DNA of 9,335 bases from Bacillota bacterium (GTDB lineage: Bacteria > Bacillota > Clostridia > Christensenellales > CAG-138), in the NCBI GenBank assembly GCA_023416175.1, contig JAEZIE010000274.1, positions 1 through 9,335 on the forward strand, read 5' to 3'. The first letter of the stretch is position 1. Every line of letters starts with the position of its first letter. This document shows, one piece after another, positions 1 to 6,471 of this stretch. The notes under the pieces are model-generated. The model searched no databases. It was not told the origin of the DNA and was given only the letters and a program-made list of their open reading frames with translations. The translations under genes and the position numbers were made by a program.

Positions 1-12
1 CGAATTACCCGA

Positions 13-18
13 TATACT
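13..18 (+). promoter_or_regulatory. possible -10 box for the ABC-F leader transcript
   Basis: TATACT at this site matches five of six bases of the sigma-A -10 consensus. It would start transcription near position 25, a few bases before the ribosome binding site of the short leader reading frame. The matching -35 box would lie outside the window, so the promoter cannot be confirmed. The placement fits the leader architecture that follows. Confidence 0.35.
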
Positions 19-48
19 ACCAGTAACGACAACAAAGGAGACGAGAGG

Positions 49-69
49 ATGCGCATTTTTTCCCGCTAA
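49..69 (+). CDS. putative six-codon leader peptide (MRIFSR) of the ABC-F gene
   Basis: ATG followed by five codons and TAA encodes MRIFSR. A strong Shine-Dalgarno sequence, AAAGGAG at 34-40, lies eight bases before the ATG, which is unusually good for a chance reading frame this short. The last codons (TTT TCC CGC TAA) coincide with the 5' strand (59-66) of a leader helix. A ribosome stalled on this frame would therefore mask that strand. Short leader peptides of this kind control many antibiotic-inducible erm and ABC-F genes through drug-dependent stalling. That role is inferred here. A competing reading is an open frame from position 2 to 133, which would be the C-terminus of an upstream gene, but it has no recognisable similarity. 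Confidence 0.5.
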   Translation: MRIFSR

Positions 70-183
70 ACAATATGTTTATGATGGCATTATGGCGGCA
101 GCATGCCGTGCAGTTGCCATCGCGGGAAAGTGAAAGCATCTTGCTCCCTATCAGCTGACTGTCTTGCCCTATGTGCAATTCAG

Positions 184-217
184 GCGGCGGGAAAGCTTTC
201 CCGCCGCTTTTTTGTTT
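184..217 (+). terminator. intrinsic terminator just upstream of the ABC-F gene
   Basis: A perfect 24-base palindrome (184-207: GCGGCGGGAAAG and its complement) is followed by six T residues and a further T-rich stretch. It ends 37 bases before the ABC-F start codon on the same strand. It is either the terminator of an upstream gene or, as preferred here, the conditional terminator of the attenuator. The upstream segment 122-130 repeats nine bases of its left arm exactly, which favours the attenuator reading. Confidence 0.85.
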
Positions 218-254
218 GTTTATACTAATTTCGCATTCGTATTAGGAGGGCAAT

Positions 255-1721
255 ATGTCACAGATATCGATTAAATCGCTGACGTTTGGATATGACGGCA
301 GCTATGAAAATGTATTTGAAAATCTAACGGTGAGCTTTGATACCGATTGGAAGCTTGGCTTTGTGGGCCGCAACGGGCGGGGAAAAACCACGCTGCTGCG
401 GCTTTTGATGGAGCAATACACATATTCCGGCAGCATCGTTTCTCCGGTGGGGTTTTCGTATTTTCCGTATGAGGTGCCAGATCGGGATGAGCTGACCATT
501 GACGTGCTGCATACAGTCGCGCCCGAAGCTTTGGAGTGGGAGCTTTTACGGGAGCTTTCACTGTTGAAGGTGGGGGAGGACGCACTCTACCGTCCGTTTT
601 CTACATTGAGCGGCGGCGAAAAGACAAAATCCTTGCTTGCGGCGCTCTTTGTGAACCCCGAGAAATTCCTGCTCATCGACGAGCCCACCAATCATCTCGA
701 CCTTGAGGCGCGTAAGATTGTTGCGGATTATCTTAAGGCCAAGCGCGGTTTTTTATTGGTTTCTCATGACCGCACGTTTTTAGACGGCTGCGTGGATCAT
801 ATTTTAGCCATCAACAAAACAGGCATGCAGGTCATCAAGGGAGATTTCTCTACATGGCTCGCCAACAAGGAGCAGCAGGATGCATTCGAGCGGGAGGAAA
901 ATGACAAGCTCAGGGGCGAGATCCGTCGGCTTTCTGAGGCTGCGGCCCGCACGGCCAACTGGTCCGACCGGGTGGAGGCCACAAAAATAGGGGAGCATGC
1001 ATACGACCGGGGCGCCGTCGGCCACAAGGCTGCCAAGATGATGAAAAGGGCGACAGCCATAGAGAAGCGGCGAACATCCGCCATAGAGGAAAAGGAAAAG
1101 CTGCTAAAGGACATCGAGTACGCAAGCCCGCTCATTTTGCGCCCGCTTTCGCACTACGCAAAAATGCTGGTGGAGGCGAGGGAATTTTCCATCCGCTATG
1201 GGGAAAAGGCTGTGTTTAAGGACGTACGCTTTGAACTGCCGCGCGGCGAGCGCATTGCCCTTGTGGGCAAAAACGGCAGCGGAAAGTCCAGCATATTAAA
1301 ACTCCTTGCGGGGGAAGACGTTCCGTATAGCGGAACTCTACGGGTTGCAAGCGGCCTTACAATCTCCTATGTGCCGCAGAATACGTCGTTTTTGGAAGGT
1401 GACGTCATTTCCTATGCCAAGGGCGGGGACGTAGACGTCAGCCTGTTTTTGACGCTGCTGCGGAAGCTTGATTTCCCGCGTGCACAGTTTGAAAAAGATA
1501 TGCGCGCCTTCTCCGCCGGGCAGCGTAAAAAGGTGCTGCTGGCAAAAAGCCTGTGTGAGCAGGCGCACCTGTACCTGTGGGATGAACCGCTCAATTATAT
1601 CGACGTGCTTTCCCGCATGCAGATCGAAAATCTGTTGAAGGAATACGCGCCCACCATGCTGTTTGTGGAGCATGACCGCGCCTTTATCGACGCGGTGGCG
1701 ACGCAGGTCATGCAGTTGTAG
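255..1721 (+). CDS. ABC-F ribosome-protection ATPase, Lsa/CplR-like
   Basis: A 488-residue protein with two ATP-binding cassettes and no membrane segments, as in ABC-F proteins that bind the ribosomal E site and dislodge antibiotics. Cassette 1 has Walker A GRNGRGKTT (38-46), signature LSGGE (118-122), Walker B LLIDEPT with catalytic E143, and switch SHD (170-172). The interdomain linker, about 200-300, is charged and helical; its tip reaches the peptidyl-transferase region in characterised members. Cassette 2 has Walker A GKNGSGKSS (338-346), a variant signature FSAGQ (419-423), Walker B LYLWDEP with E444, and EHD (472-474). Length and the early FGYD and WKLGFVGRNGRGKTTLL motifs resemble the Lsa/CplR group, which gives resistance to lincosamides, pleuromutilins and streptogramin A. 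The actual drug range cannot be read from sequence. The start is set by AGGAGGG at 244-250. The gene converges on the kinase gene downstream. Confidence 0.88.
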   Translation: MSQISIKSLTFGYDGSYENVFENLTVSFDTDWKLGFVGRNGRGKTTLLRLLMEQYTYSGSIVSPVGFSYFPYEVPDRDELTIDVLHTVAPEALEWELLRELSLLKVGEDALYRPFSTLSGGEKTKSLLAALFVNPEKFLLIDEPTNHLDLEARKIVADYLKAKRGFLLVSHDRTFLDGCVDHILAINKTGMQVIKGDFSTWLANKEQQDAFEREENDKLRGEIRRLSEAAARTANWSDRVEATKIGEHAYDRGAVGHKAAKMMKRATAIEKRRTSAIEEKEKLLKDIEYASPLILRPLSHYAKMLVEAREFSIRYGEKAVFKDVRFELPRGERIALVGKNGSGKSSILKLLAGEDVPYSGTLRVASGLTISYVPQNTSFLEGDVISYAKGGDVDVSLFLTLLRKLDFPRAQFEKDMRAFSAGQRKKVLLAKSLCEQAHLYLWDEPLNYIDVLSRMQIENLLKEYAPTMLFVEHDRAFIDAVATQVMQL

Positions 1722-1747
1722 TTGTAATATATCGATAGGGGCGCTGT

Positions 1748-1780
1748 CTTAACCCCGCATAAGGGTTGTCGGCCCTTAAG
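1748..1780. terminator. weak dyad between convergent genes, possible terminator
   Basis: The 111-base gap between the converging ABC-F and kinase genes contains overlapping short inverted repeats. CTTAA (1748-1752) pairs with TTAAG (1776-1780), and TAAGGG (1760-1765) pairs with CCCTTA (1773-1778). No T-run follows on either strand, so this is at best a weak terminator. Nothing else is recognisable in the gap. Confidence 0.25.
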
Positions 1781-1832
1781 CGTTCAGCGGATATTTCGTT
1801 TATAAGTGAATTGTGGAAAGCCCGAAAGCCAT

Positions 1833-2807
1833 TTAAAGAAAGTAGTCATTTAGATGCTCGTAGGCTTCCTCGCATGGCCCACCGTTAAATCGATCAAGCG
1901 CCAGAAGGAGAGCGCCTGCAGCCGGAGGGTACGAGCTCCTTACTAAATAGGCTTCCGGCAACAGCGTTTGAATTTCCGATAGCATTGCATCAATAAAGGC
2001 TGTGTTTGATCCGTGAAACAGGCTTCCGCCAATGACGATGGGCAACGATATGCCATTTAGTCCTGATTGACGAATTACACCGTTAACCAGTTGCCCCTGG
2101 GTTCGTCCCATCCGTTCAAGAATTTCAAGACAGACCCCATCGCCCTCGTTTGCCAGTTCGAAGACCAAAGGCGGAATTCGGTTATATTCTTCGCGGCTTA
2201 GTTGATCGACAGGGAAAAGCCGGCCAAGGAGAGCCAATGGATCATCGCAGCCTAAGAGCGGGGGCAGACGCTTCGTGAGCAGAGTGGGTTGATAGGTCAG
2301 CTCATCCGCCCTGAACATATAGTGAAGCGCCTCAACGGCCATGTCGTGGCCGCCTCCACAACCGCCTACTTCATAAGACAGTGCCCTGAGTATGAATCGG
2401 CGCCCGTCAGGACGCGTAACCCCTGCATTGCTTCCTGTACCGCAGATGGCCACTGCACCCCAAGGCTGGCGAAGGCCGCTGCGCATAATTGCCCAAACGT
2501 CGTTTGTCACTGCATAGGAAGCACCGGGAACACAGTCAGCAACAATCTCATCCAAAATCTTGAAATCTGAAGGAAGGTCTGCTCCTGATAGGGCAAGCAT
2601 GGCAAAGCTCAGCTGATCCTTTTTCAGGCCGGCTGCCATGAGTAAATTGCATATCACGGATTCAAGGATCTGGCCGGTTGCCTCCCTTCCGATGATATGG
2701 TAATTGGATCCGGAAGCAGTATATTCCGCGAGTATACGACCGGTGTGGTCAGATAGCAAGCCCTTTGTCTTGGAGGAACCACCGTCAATTCCAATTAAAT
2801 AACTCAT
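1833..2807 (-). CDS. BadF/BadG/BcrA/BcrD-family ATPase, probable sugar (N-acetylglucosamine-type) kinase
   Basis: A 324-residue ASKHA-fold kinase. The N-terminal phosphate-1 loop is IGIDGGSSKTKGLL (5-18). TNDVWAI (101-107) supplies the likely catalytic D103. Phosphate-2 is AICGTGSNAGV (120-130). A glycine-rich segment VGGCGGGHDMA (147-157) sits where related kinases have a G-E/D-G-S-G type loop. The adenosine-site motif is IVIGGS (257-262), and the end carries PPAAGALLLAL. The family includes N-acetylglucosamine kinases and ATPase subunits of 2-hydroxyacyl-CoA dehydratases; the lone gene beside a glycosidase favours a sugar kinase. The start used here has AAGGAGA about eight bases upstream; an in-frame ATG nine codons earlier overlaps the preceding gene's stop and lacks such a site. 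It follows the glycosidase by 20 bases and is surely co-transcribed with it. Exact substrate unknown. Confidence 0.78.
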   Translation of the reverse strand: MSYLIGIDGGSSKTKGLLSDHTGRILAEYTASGSNYHIIGREATGQILESVICNLLMAAGLKKDQLSFAMLALSGADLPSDFKILDEIVADCVPGASYAVTNDVWAIMRSGLRQPWGAVAICGTGSNAGVTRPDGRRFILRALSYEVGGCGGGHDMAVEALHYMFRADELTYQPTLLTKRLPPLLGCDDPLALLGRLFPVDQLSREEYNRIPPLVFELANEGDGVCLEILERMGRTQGQLVNGVIRQSGLNGISLPIVIGGSLFHGSNTAFIDAMLSEIQTLLPEAYLVRSSYPPAAGALLLALDRFNGGPCEEAYEHLNDYFL

Positions 2808-2827
2808 GGATTGTCTCCTTGCTATCC

Positions 2828-4138
2828 TTAACAATAATCGCTTAAGTATTTGGCGTGCGCTTCCCAGAGCGCGTCAAACACTTTTAGGGCTTTTACGGCA
2901 TCGTGCGCAAGCGGATGTCCGATAAGCGCCTGCTGCGCGAGGCGCCGGTCCCGATTGAGTACAGCTGCTACTGCAAGGGATTCGTAGGATTTGACTTGCT
3001 GTATCAGTCCCCGGACTTGCGGAGGAAGCACTATTTTTCCTACAGGAACGGCCCCGTTTTTGTCCACCCGGCAGTTTACCTCTATTACGGCGTCCTCCGG
3101 CAGTTCGGGAATGGTGAGCCCGTTTCGGATGTTGACCGTTAAAATGCATCCGGTGCTATAGGCGATCGCCTCCACAATCTGCAGGGCGGCTTCTGAATAG
3201 AGCGAGCCTCCGCGCCGCTTCAACTCTTCGGGAATTGCTGCTAACTCCGGGTCCCGGTACAGATTAAAAAGAAGTTTTTCTGTCGCCATGACATCATTCG
3301 CACGGGTTCCTTTGCCCGCTTTCAGCCCCTCAAGTTCCTCTGCGAGTTGTTGATCCTCAAAAAAATAGTAGGCTAAATACGGGCAGGGGATTAACCCGAT
3401 GGCATCGATTACCGCCGCAGGGTTTTCCAATTTCTGAATATTCGAGACTACGGATGACATCAGTTCCAGAGGGCGTTTTAGAAGCGCTTGGGTATAATCC
3501 GCATGGTCATCCCAAACTCTCGTTATGAAGGATAAATGATTGATTCCCACATAATCGAAGTTAAGACGTTCGACTGGCATGGACAAAAGGCTTGCGAGCC
3601 CGTGCTTCATGTTGATTGGAATGTTGCACAGGCCGATGCAGCGGATGTTCGTCGCCTTTTGTACGGCTTGTGTCACCATTCCTGCCGGATTGGTAAAGTT
3701 GATAAGGGTGGCTTTGGGGCACAGACGCTCCATTTTTTTCGCAATTTCCATCACCACAGGCATGGTGCGCAGCCCCAAGAACAATCCTCCAGCCCCCGTT
3801 GTTTCCTGGCCAATCAGGCCAAAACGGTTCGGAATTTGTTCATCCAGCGCGCGTGCCTCAAGCCCGCCCACACGGATCTGATTGAGTACGAAGTCTGCGC
3901 CGGGCAGGGCAGATTCTAGATCCAGCGTCCACGACAAACGGGTATCAATGCCGTGCTTGTGAAACATCCGCAACCCTAAGGCACCAATTGCATCAAGCTT
4001 TTTTATGCCTTGAGGGATATCCACCAATACAATCTCTTCTACTGCAAGCCGGGGTTTTCTATCGACAAAACCGTAAAGAAGTTCTGGTGTATAGCTGCTG
4101 CCTCCGCCTATCACGACAATCTTTCTAATATCCGACAT
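2828..4138 (-). CDS. glycoside hydrolase family 4, 6-phospho-beta-glucosidase type
   Basis: A 436-residue cytoplasmic enzyme of family GH4. This family cleaves glycosides by a redox-elimination mechanism using NAD+ and a divalent metal, usually Mn2+. The N-terminal Rossmann motif is VVIGGGSSYTPEL (8-20). NFTNPAGMVTQA (147-158) holds N150. LCNIPIN (170-176) holds C171 and GINHLSF (198-204) holds H201, the pair that binds the metal in characterised members. A tyrosine in the YLAYYF segment (254-259) is a candidate for the catalytic base. The SSYTPEL opening and the CN-P motif point to the 6-phospho-beta-glucosidase branch rather than alpha-glucosidase or alpha-galactosidase. The start is set by GGAGG seven bases upstream; an ATG eight codons earlier would place that site inside the gene. 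It heads a two-gene unit with the kinase, which may supply a phosphorylated substrate. No PTS genes are visible here. Confidence 0.88.
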   Translation of the reverse strand: MSDIRKIVVIGGGSSYTPELLYGFVDRKPRLAVEEIVLVDIPQGIKKLDAIGALGLRMFHKHGIDTRLSWTLDLESALPGADFVLNQIRVGGLEARALDEQIPNRFGLIGQETTGAGGLFLGLRTMPVVMEIAKKMERLCPKATLINFTNPAGMVTQAVQKATNIRCIGLCNIPINMKHGLASLLSMPVERLNFDYVGINHLSFITRVWDDHADYTQALLKRPLELMSSVVSNIQKLENPAAVIDAIGLIPCPYLAYYFFEDQQLAEELEGLKAGKGTRANDVMATEKLLFNLYRDPELAAIPEELKRRGGSLYSEAALQIVEAIAYSTGCILTVNIRNGLTIPELPEDAVIEVNCRVDKNGAVPVGKIVLPPQVRGLIQQVKSYESLAVAAVLNRDRRLAQQALIGHPLAHDAVKALKVFDALWEAHAKYLSDYC

Positions 4139-4157
4139 GTCACTGCCTCCATAAAAG

Positions 4158-4172
4158 TTCAAGCGATTACAT
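4158..4172 (-). promoter_or_regulatory. possible cre (CcpA) site before the glycosidase
   Basis: Read on the minus strand, ATGTAATCGCTTGAA matches the catabolite-responsive-element consensus WTGNAANCGNWNNCW at all but one fixed position (A instead of the final C). It lies between the dap operon terminator and the glycosidase start, about 20 bases before the ATG, where a repressor would block transcription. Carbon catabolite control is typical for beta-glucoside genes. One short degenerate match is modest evidence. Confidence 0.35.
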
Positions 4173-4187
4173 TTTAATCAATACAAC

Positions 4188-4239
4188 AAAACGGCGGTTC
4201 TTCTGTAATATCCAGTATACAGAAGTTCTCCGCCGTTTT
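4188..4239 (-). terminator. terminator of the asd-dapA-dapB operon
   Basis: AAAACGGCGG (4188-4197) pairs with CCGCCGTTTT (4230-4239), and an upper helix TTCTGTA (4201-4207) pairs with TACAGAA (4218-4224), with a small internal loop between. On the minus strand the hairpin ends in TTTTGTTG, about 20 bases after the dapB stop codon. It separates the lysine operon from the glycosidase-kinase pair on the same strand. The A-run on the other flank would also let it act in the opposite direction. Confidence 0.85.
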
Positions 4240-4258
4240 CTATATTTAGAAATTTTTG

Positions 4259-5482
4259 TTACAGTTCGAACTGCTTGGCAATGACCGCAAGCGCGGTGGA
4301 AACGTCGCTGTTTTTGATACAGCAAGCGATCTTGGTTTCGCTCGTCGTGACAAGCTCAATGCTGACGTTCGCCTCGGCGAGGACGGTGAAGAGCTGGCCG
4401 GCTACGCCGTGGCGTATCGCCATGCCCGGGCCTTCCACTGTAAGCTTTGTGATATTATCCAGCGCGTGGATATCCATGCCCATATATAGGGGACGCAGCG
4501 CTTTTAGGGCATTGATTGCAGTCGCAAGTTGTGATTTGGGCAGCGAAAAGCTGACGCTGCCGGAAACGGAGCCGGGCACCGTCACACTGATCATATCCAC
4601 AAACACAGAGTTGCGGGCGATCGTGCCGAATATATGGCTTAATACGCCCGGCTCGTTGGGAAGGGAGCTGACTGTGATCACGGCCTGGTCGTCATCCGTA
4701 TACAGGTGGGAAAGGACGTCTTTTTCCGTGACGATATCGTGCATGTTGTAGAGGCCGGGCTGCCTGTGCATAAGATACTGCGCCGCGCGTAGCGCACCCA
4801 TACCGAATACCTGCTTGGAATACGCCTTGTGGGAGATGGAAACGACCTCATCCTGGCCGAAGAATTCCACCTCATGCTCTCCTACCACGGTACCGCCGCG
4901 TATGGAATGCAGGCCAATCTCTTTTTTGGCGCGGCGAACATCCTTGGTATGGCGGCCAAATACATACTCCTTGCCTGCAGGGAACTGCGTGCTTACGGCG
5001 TCCGCTAACATCAGCGCCGTTCCGCTGGGGGCGTCTACCTTGAGGTTATGGTGCTTTTCAGTAATTTCAATATCAAACGCATCGCCAAGCGCCGCAGCTG
5101 CTTTTTTAATCAGCTCGATCTGCAGGCTCACGCCCAACGACATGTTGCCGCTTAAAAATATGGGGATCTTCACGGACGCCCGCTCCAGCGATAGTCTGTC
5201 GTTCTCGCTCAAACCGGTGGTGCCGATCACCAGCCGCACTTTGTTCGCCTGGCAATACTGTACAAGCTTGGGGAGCGCTGCCGGGCGTGAGAAATCGATC
5301 ACCACGTCGGCGCCCGCGGGTGCTTTCATAATATCGCTGACGATGGGAATGCCTTCGGCCTCTGGGCATTGATACGTTGCAACGCCTGCGATCACTTGAA
5401 AATCACTGTTGTTCTGCTTGCAAAGGCGCATGATGGTGCGGCCCATTTGACCGCATGCGCCGTTGATAATGACCTTAATCAT
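4259..5482 (-). CDS. dapB: 4-hydroxy-tetrahydrodipicolinate reductase fused to two aspartokinase-type ACT domains
   Basis: A 407-residue protein, about 150 residues longer than ordinary DapB (roughly 240-270). Residues 1-250 are a complete DapB: NAD(P)-binding GACGQMG (8-14), IGTTG (86-90), NMSLGV (113-118), catalytic block EKHHNLKVDAPSGTA (142-156) with HH 144-145 and K148, RGGTVVGEHEV (195-205) and FGMGALRAA (226-234). It reduces hydroxy-tetrahydrodipicolinate to tetrahydrodipicolinate with NAD(P)H. Residues about 266-335 and 344-407 are tandem ACT domains. NEPGVLSHIFGTIARNSVFV and FVDMISV belong to the first. TVEGPGMAIRHGVAGQLF, TTSETKIACCI and the terminal KQFEL of the second match the C-terminus of aspartokinase. 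That region binds lysine or threonine in aspartokinase, so allosteric feedback on DapB is inferred. Start preceded by AAGGTGA. It is the last gene of the operon, 29 bases after dapA. No stop or frameshift lies at the junction. Confidence 0.93.
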   Translation of the reverse strand: MIKVIINGACGQMGRTIMRLCKQNNSDFQVIAGVATYQCPEAEGIPIVSDIMKAPAGADVVIDFSRPAALPKLVQYCQANKVRLVIGTTGLSENDRLSLERASVKIPIFLSGNMSLGVSLQIELIKKAAAALGDAFDIEITEKHHNLKVDAPSGTALMLADAVSTQFPAGKEYVFGRHTKDVRRAKKEIGLHSIRGGTVVGEHEVEFFGQDEVVSISHKAYSKQVFGMGALRAAQYLMHRQPGLYNMHDIVTEKDVLSHLYTDDDQAVITVSSLPNEPGVLSHIFGTIARNSVFVDMISVTVPGSVSGSVSFSLPKSQLATAINALKALRPLYMGMDIHALDNITKLTVEGPGMAIRHGVAGQLFTVLAEANVSIELVTTSETKIACCIKNSDVSTALAVIAKQFEL

Positions 5483-5497
5483 ACTTTCACCTTGCTT

Positions 5498-5522
5498 TGC
5501 TTTCCTGTTGTTCAGGAAAGCA
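5498..5522 (-). repeat. perfect hairpin spanning the dapA stop codon
   Basis: TGCTTTCCTG (5498-5507) and CAGGAAAGCA (5513-5522) form a ten-base-pair inverted repeat with a five-base loop. The dapA stop codon lies within it, and the dapB ribosome binding site begins a few bases downstream on the minus strand. No T-run follows, so it is not a terminator. It may affect mRNA processing or translation of dapB; that is inference. Confidence 0.5.
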
Positions 5523-6390
5523 GGCCGTAATCTCTGAGTGTGGTTTCCATCATAGCGCGGTTCGCTTCAGCGGGAGGGCAGAGCGGGAGCCGCAAAGTTC
5601 CTTCGCACCAGCCCAGCATGGCGCACATGGTCTTGATGGGGATGGGGTTGACCTCACAGAACGCCGCTTTCCAAACGGGCAGCACTTTGAACTGCAGCGT
5701 CCGGGCGGTTGCGATATCTCCGCGGAAAAACGACGCGCATAGCTCGTGCATGTCTTCGGGTATTACGTTTGCAATGGTAGAAATGACGCCTTTTCCGCCC
5801 AAAGCGAGTAGCGGCAGCACATGATCGTCATTGCCGGAGTAAATGTCCAAATCAGGACATAGCGCAGCGAGGTTGACGATCTGCTCAATATTGCCGCTGG
5901 CTTCCTTGATACCCACAATATTTTTGTGCGCCATCAACTTTTGCATGGTAGCGGGCAGCAGATTTAAGCCCGTACGGCCGGGCACGTTATAAACAATGAT
6001 GGGAAGGGAAACGGCCTCCGCAATCGCGGCATAATGAGCGATAAGCCCCGCCTGCGTGGTTTTGTTATAATACGGCGTGACGATTAAAAGGGCGTTTGCG
6101 CCCACTTCTTCCGCCATTTTGCTGTCTCGTATGACGTTCGCGGTATTGTTGCCGCCGGTACCCGCGATAACGGGAACACGGCCGTTGACCTGCTTGACGC
6201 AAAACTCGATCGCAGCGCGCTTTTCCTCCGCGCACATGGTGGATGCTTCGCCCGTGGTTCCACAAACGATGATTGCATCCGTTTTGCCCTTTATCTGACG
6301 CTCAATCAGTTTCTCAAATGCACCAAAATCAATTCCGTCTGTGGTGAACGGGGTAATGATGGCAACGCCGGAGCCTTCAAAGATAGCCAT
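5512..6390 (-). CDS. dapA: 4-hydroxy-tetrahydrodipicolinate synthase
   Basis: A 292-residue class I aldolase, the usual length for DapA. It condenses pyruvate with aspartate semialdehyde, the first step committed to diaminopimelate and lysine. GTTGE (44-48) holds catalytic threonines, TPYYNK (105-110) holds Y108, YNVPGRT (134-140) holds Y134 and R139, and K162 in IKEASG (161-166) is the Schiff-base lysine. YSGNDD (184-189) and NPIPIK (248-253) are also typical. Against E. coli numbering, the lysine-binding site is altered: H53 and H56 become A54 and K57 and E84 becomes N85, while N80 and Y106 are kept (N81, Y107). A lysine at position 56 is associated with DapA enzymes that are not inhibited by lysine. 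The start has AAGGAGGAG about seven bases upstream. It lies between asd and dapB in one operon. Confidence 0.96.
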   Translation of the reverse strand: MAIFEGSGVAIITPFTTDGIDFGAFEKLIERQIKGKTDAIIVCGTTGEASTMCAEEKRAAIEFCVKQVNGRVPVIAGTGGNNTANVIRDSKMAEEVGANALLIVTPYYNKTTQAGLIAHYAAIAEAVSLPIIVYNVPGRTGLNLLPATMQKLMAHKNIVGIKEASGNIEQIVNLAALCPDLDIYSGNDDHVLPLLALGGKGVISTIANVIPEDMHELCASFFRGDIATARTLQFKVLPVWKAAFCEVNPIPIKTMCAMLGWCEGTLRLPLCPPAEANRAMMETTLRDYGLLS

Positions 6391-6426
6391 GGGTGTCTCC
6401 TCCTTTTTGTATTGATCGGTACTTGC

Positions 6427-6457
6427 AAAACGGCGCAGAAGGGATTCTTCTGCGCCG
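6427..6457 (-). terminator. intercistronic hairpin between asd and dapA, possible partial terminator
   Basis: CGGCGCAGAAG (6431-6441) and CTTCTGCGCCG (6447-6457) form an 11-base-pair stem with a five-base loop. On the minus strand it is followed by TTTTGC, only four T residues, so termination is probably incomplete. It lies in the 81-base gap after asd. No good promoter is visible between it and dapA, so dapA and dapB would depend on readthrough. Such a hairpin could lower dapAB expression relative to asd. Confidence 0.6.
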
Positions 6458-6471
6458 CAAATTAAAGCAAC

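Larger units (their letters stand above)
25..217 (+). promoter_or_regulatory. putative ribosome-mediated transcription attenuator of the ABC-F gene
   Basis: Four mutually compatible or competing segments are visible. Segment A (59-66, TTTCCCGC) pairs with B (122-129, GCGGGAAA). B (122-130, GCGGGAAAG) is identical to part of C (187-195), the left arm of the terminator. D (196-204, CTTTCCCGC) is the right arm and can pair with either B or C. The A:B helix closes a multi-branched fold with helices 67-71/77-81, 83-89/115-121 and 96-100/104-108, so almost all of 59-129 is paired. Expected behaviour: without drug, A:B forms and C:D terminates. With a ribosome stalled on the leader frame, A is covered, B is free to pair with D, and transcription continues into the ABC-F gene. 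The pairings are read directly from the sequence; the switching is inferred from known attenuators of resistance genes. Confidence 0.6.

Noticed and set aside
2..133. Open frame (43 codons from the window edge) that could be the C-terminus of an upstream gene
   Set aside because: I recognise no family, and an open frame of this length is easily random. The same stretch is fully used by a structured leader with its own ribosome binding site. It remains possible and would overturn the attenuator reading.
221..226. TATACT as a -10 box for the ABC-F gene after the terminator
   Set aside because: The position 17 bases upstream (TTCCCG) is a poor -35 and lies inside the terminator stem, so this is likely chance.
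4815..5372. Plus-strand frame of 185 codons within dapB
   Set aside because: Antisense shadow of a strongly conserved DapB coding region, with no independent support.
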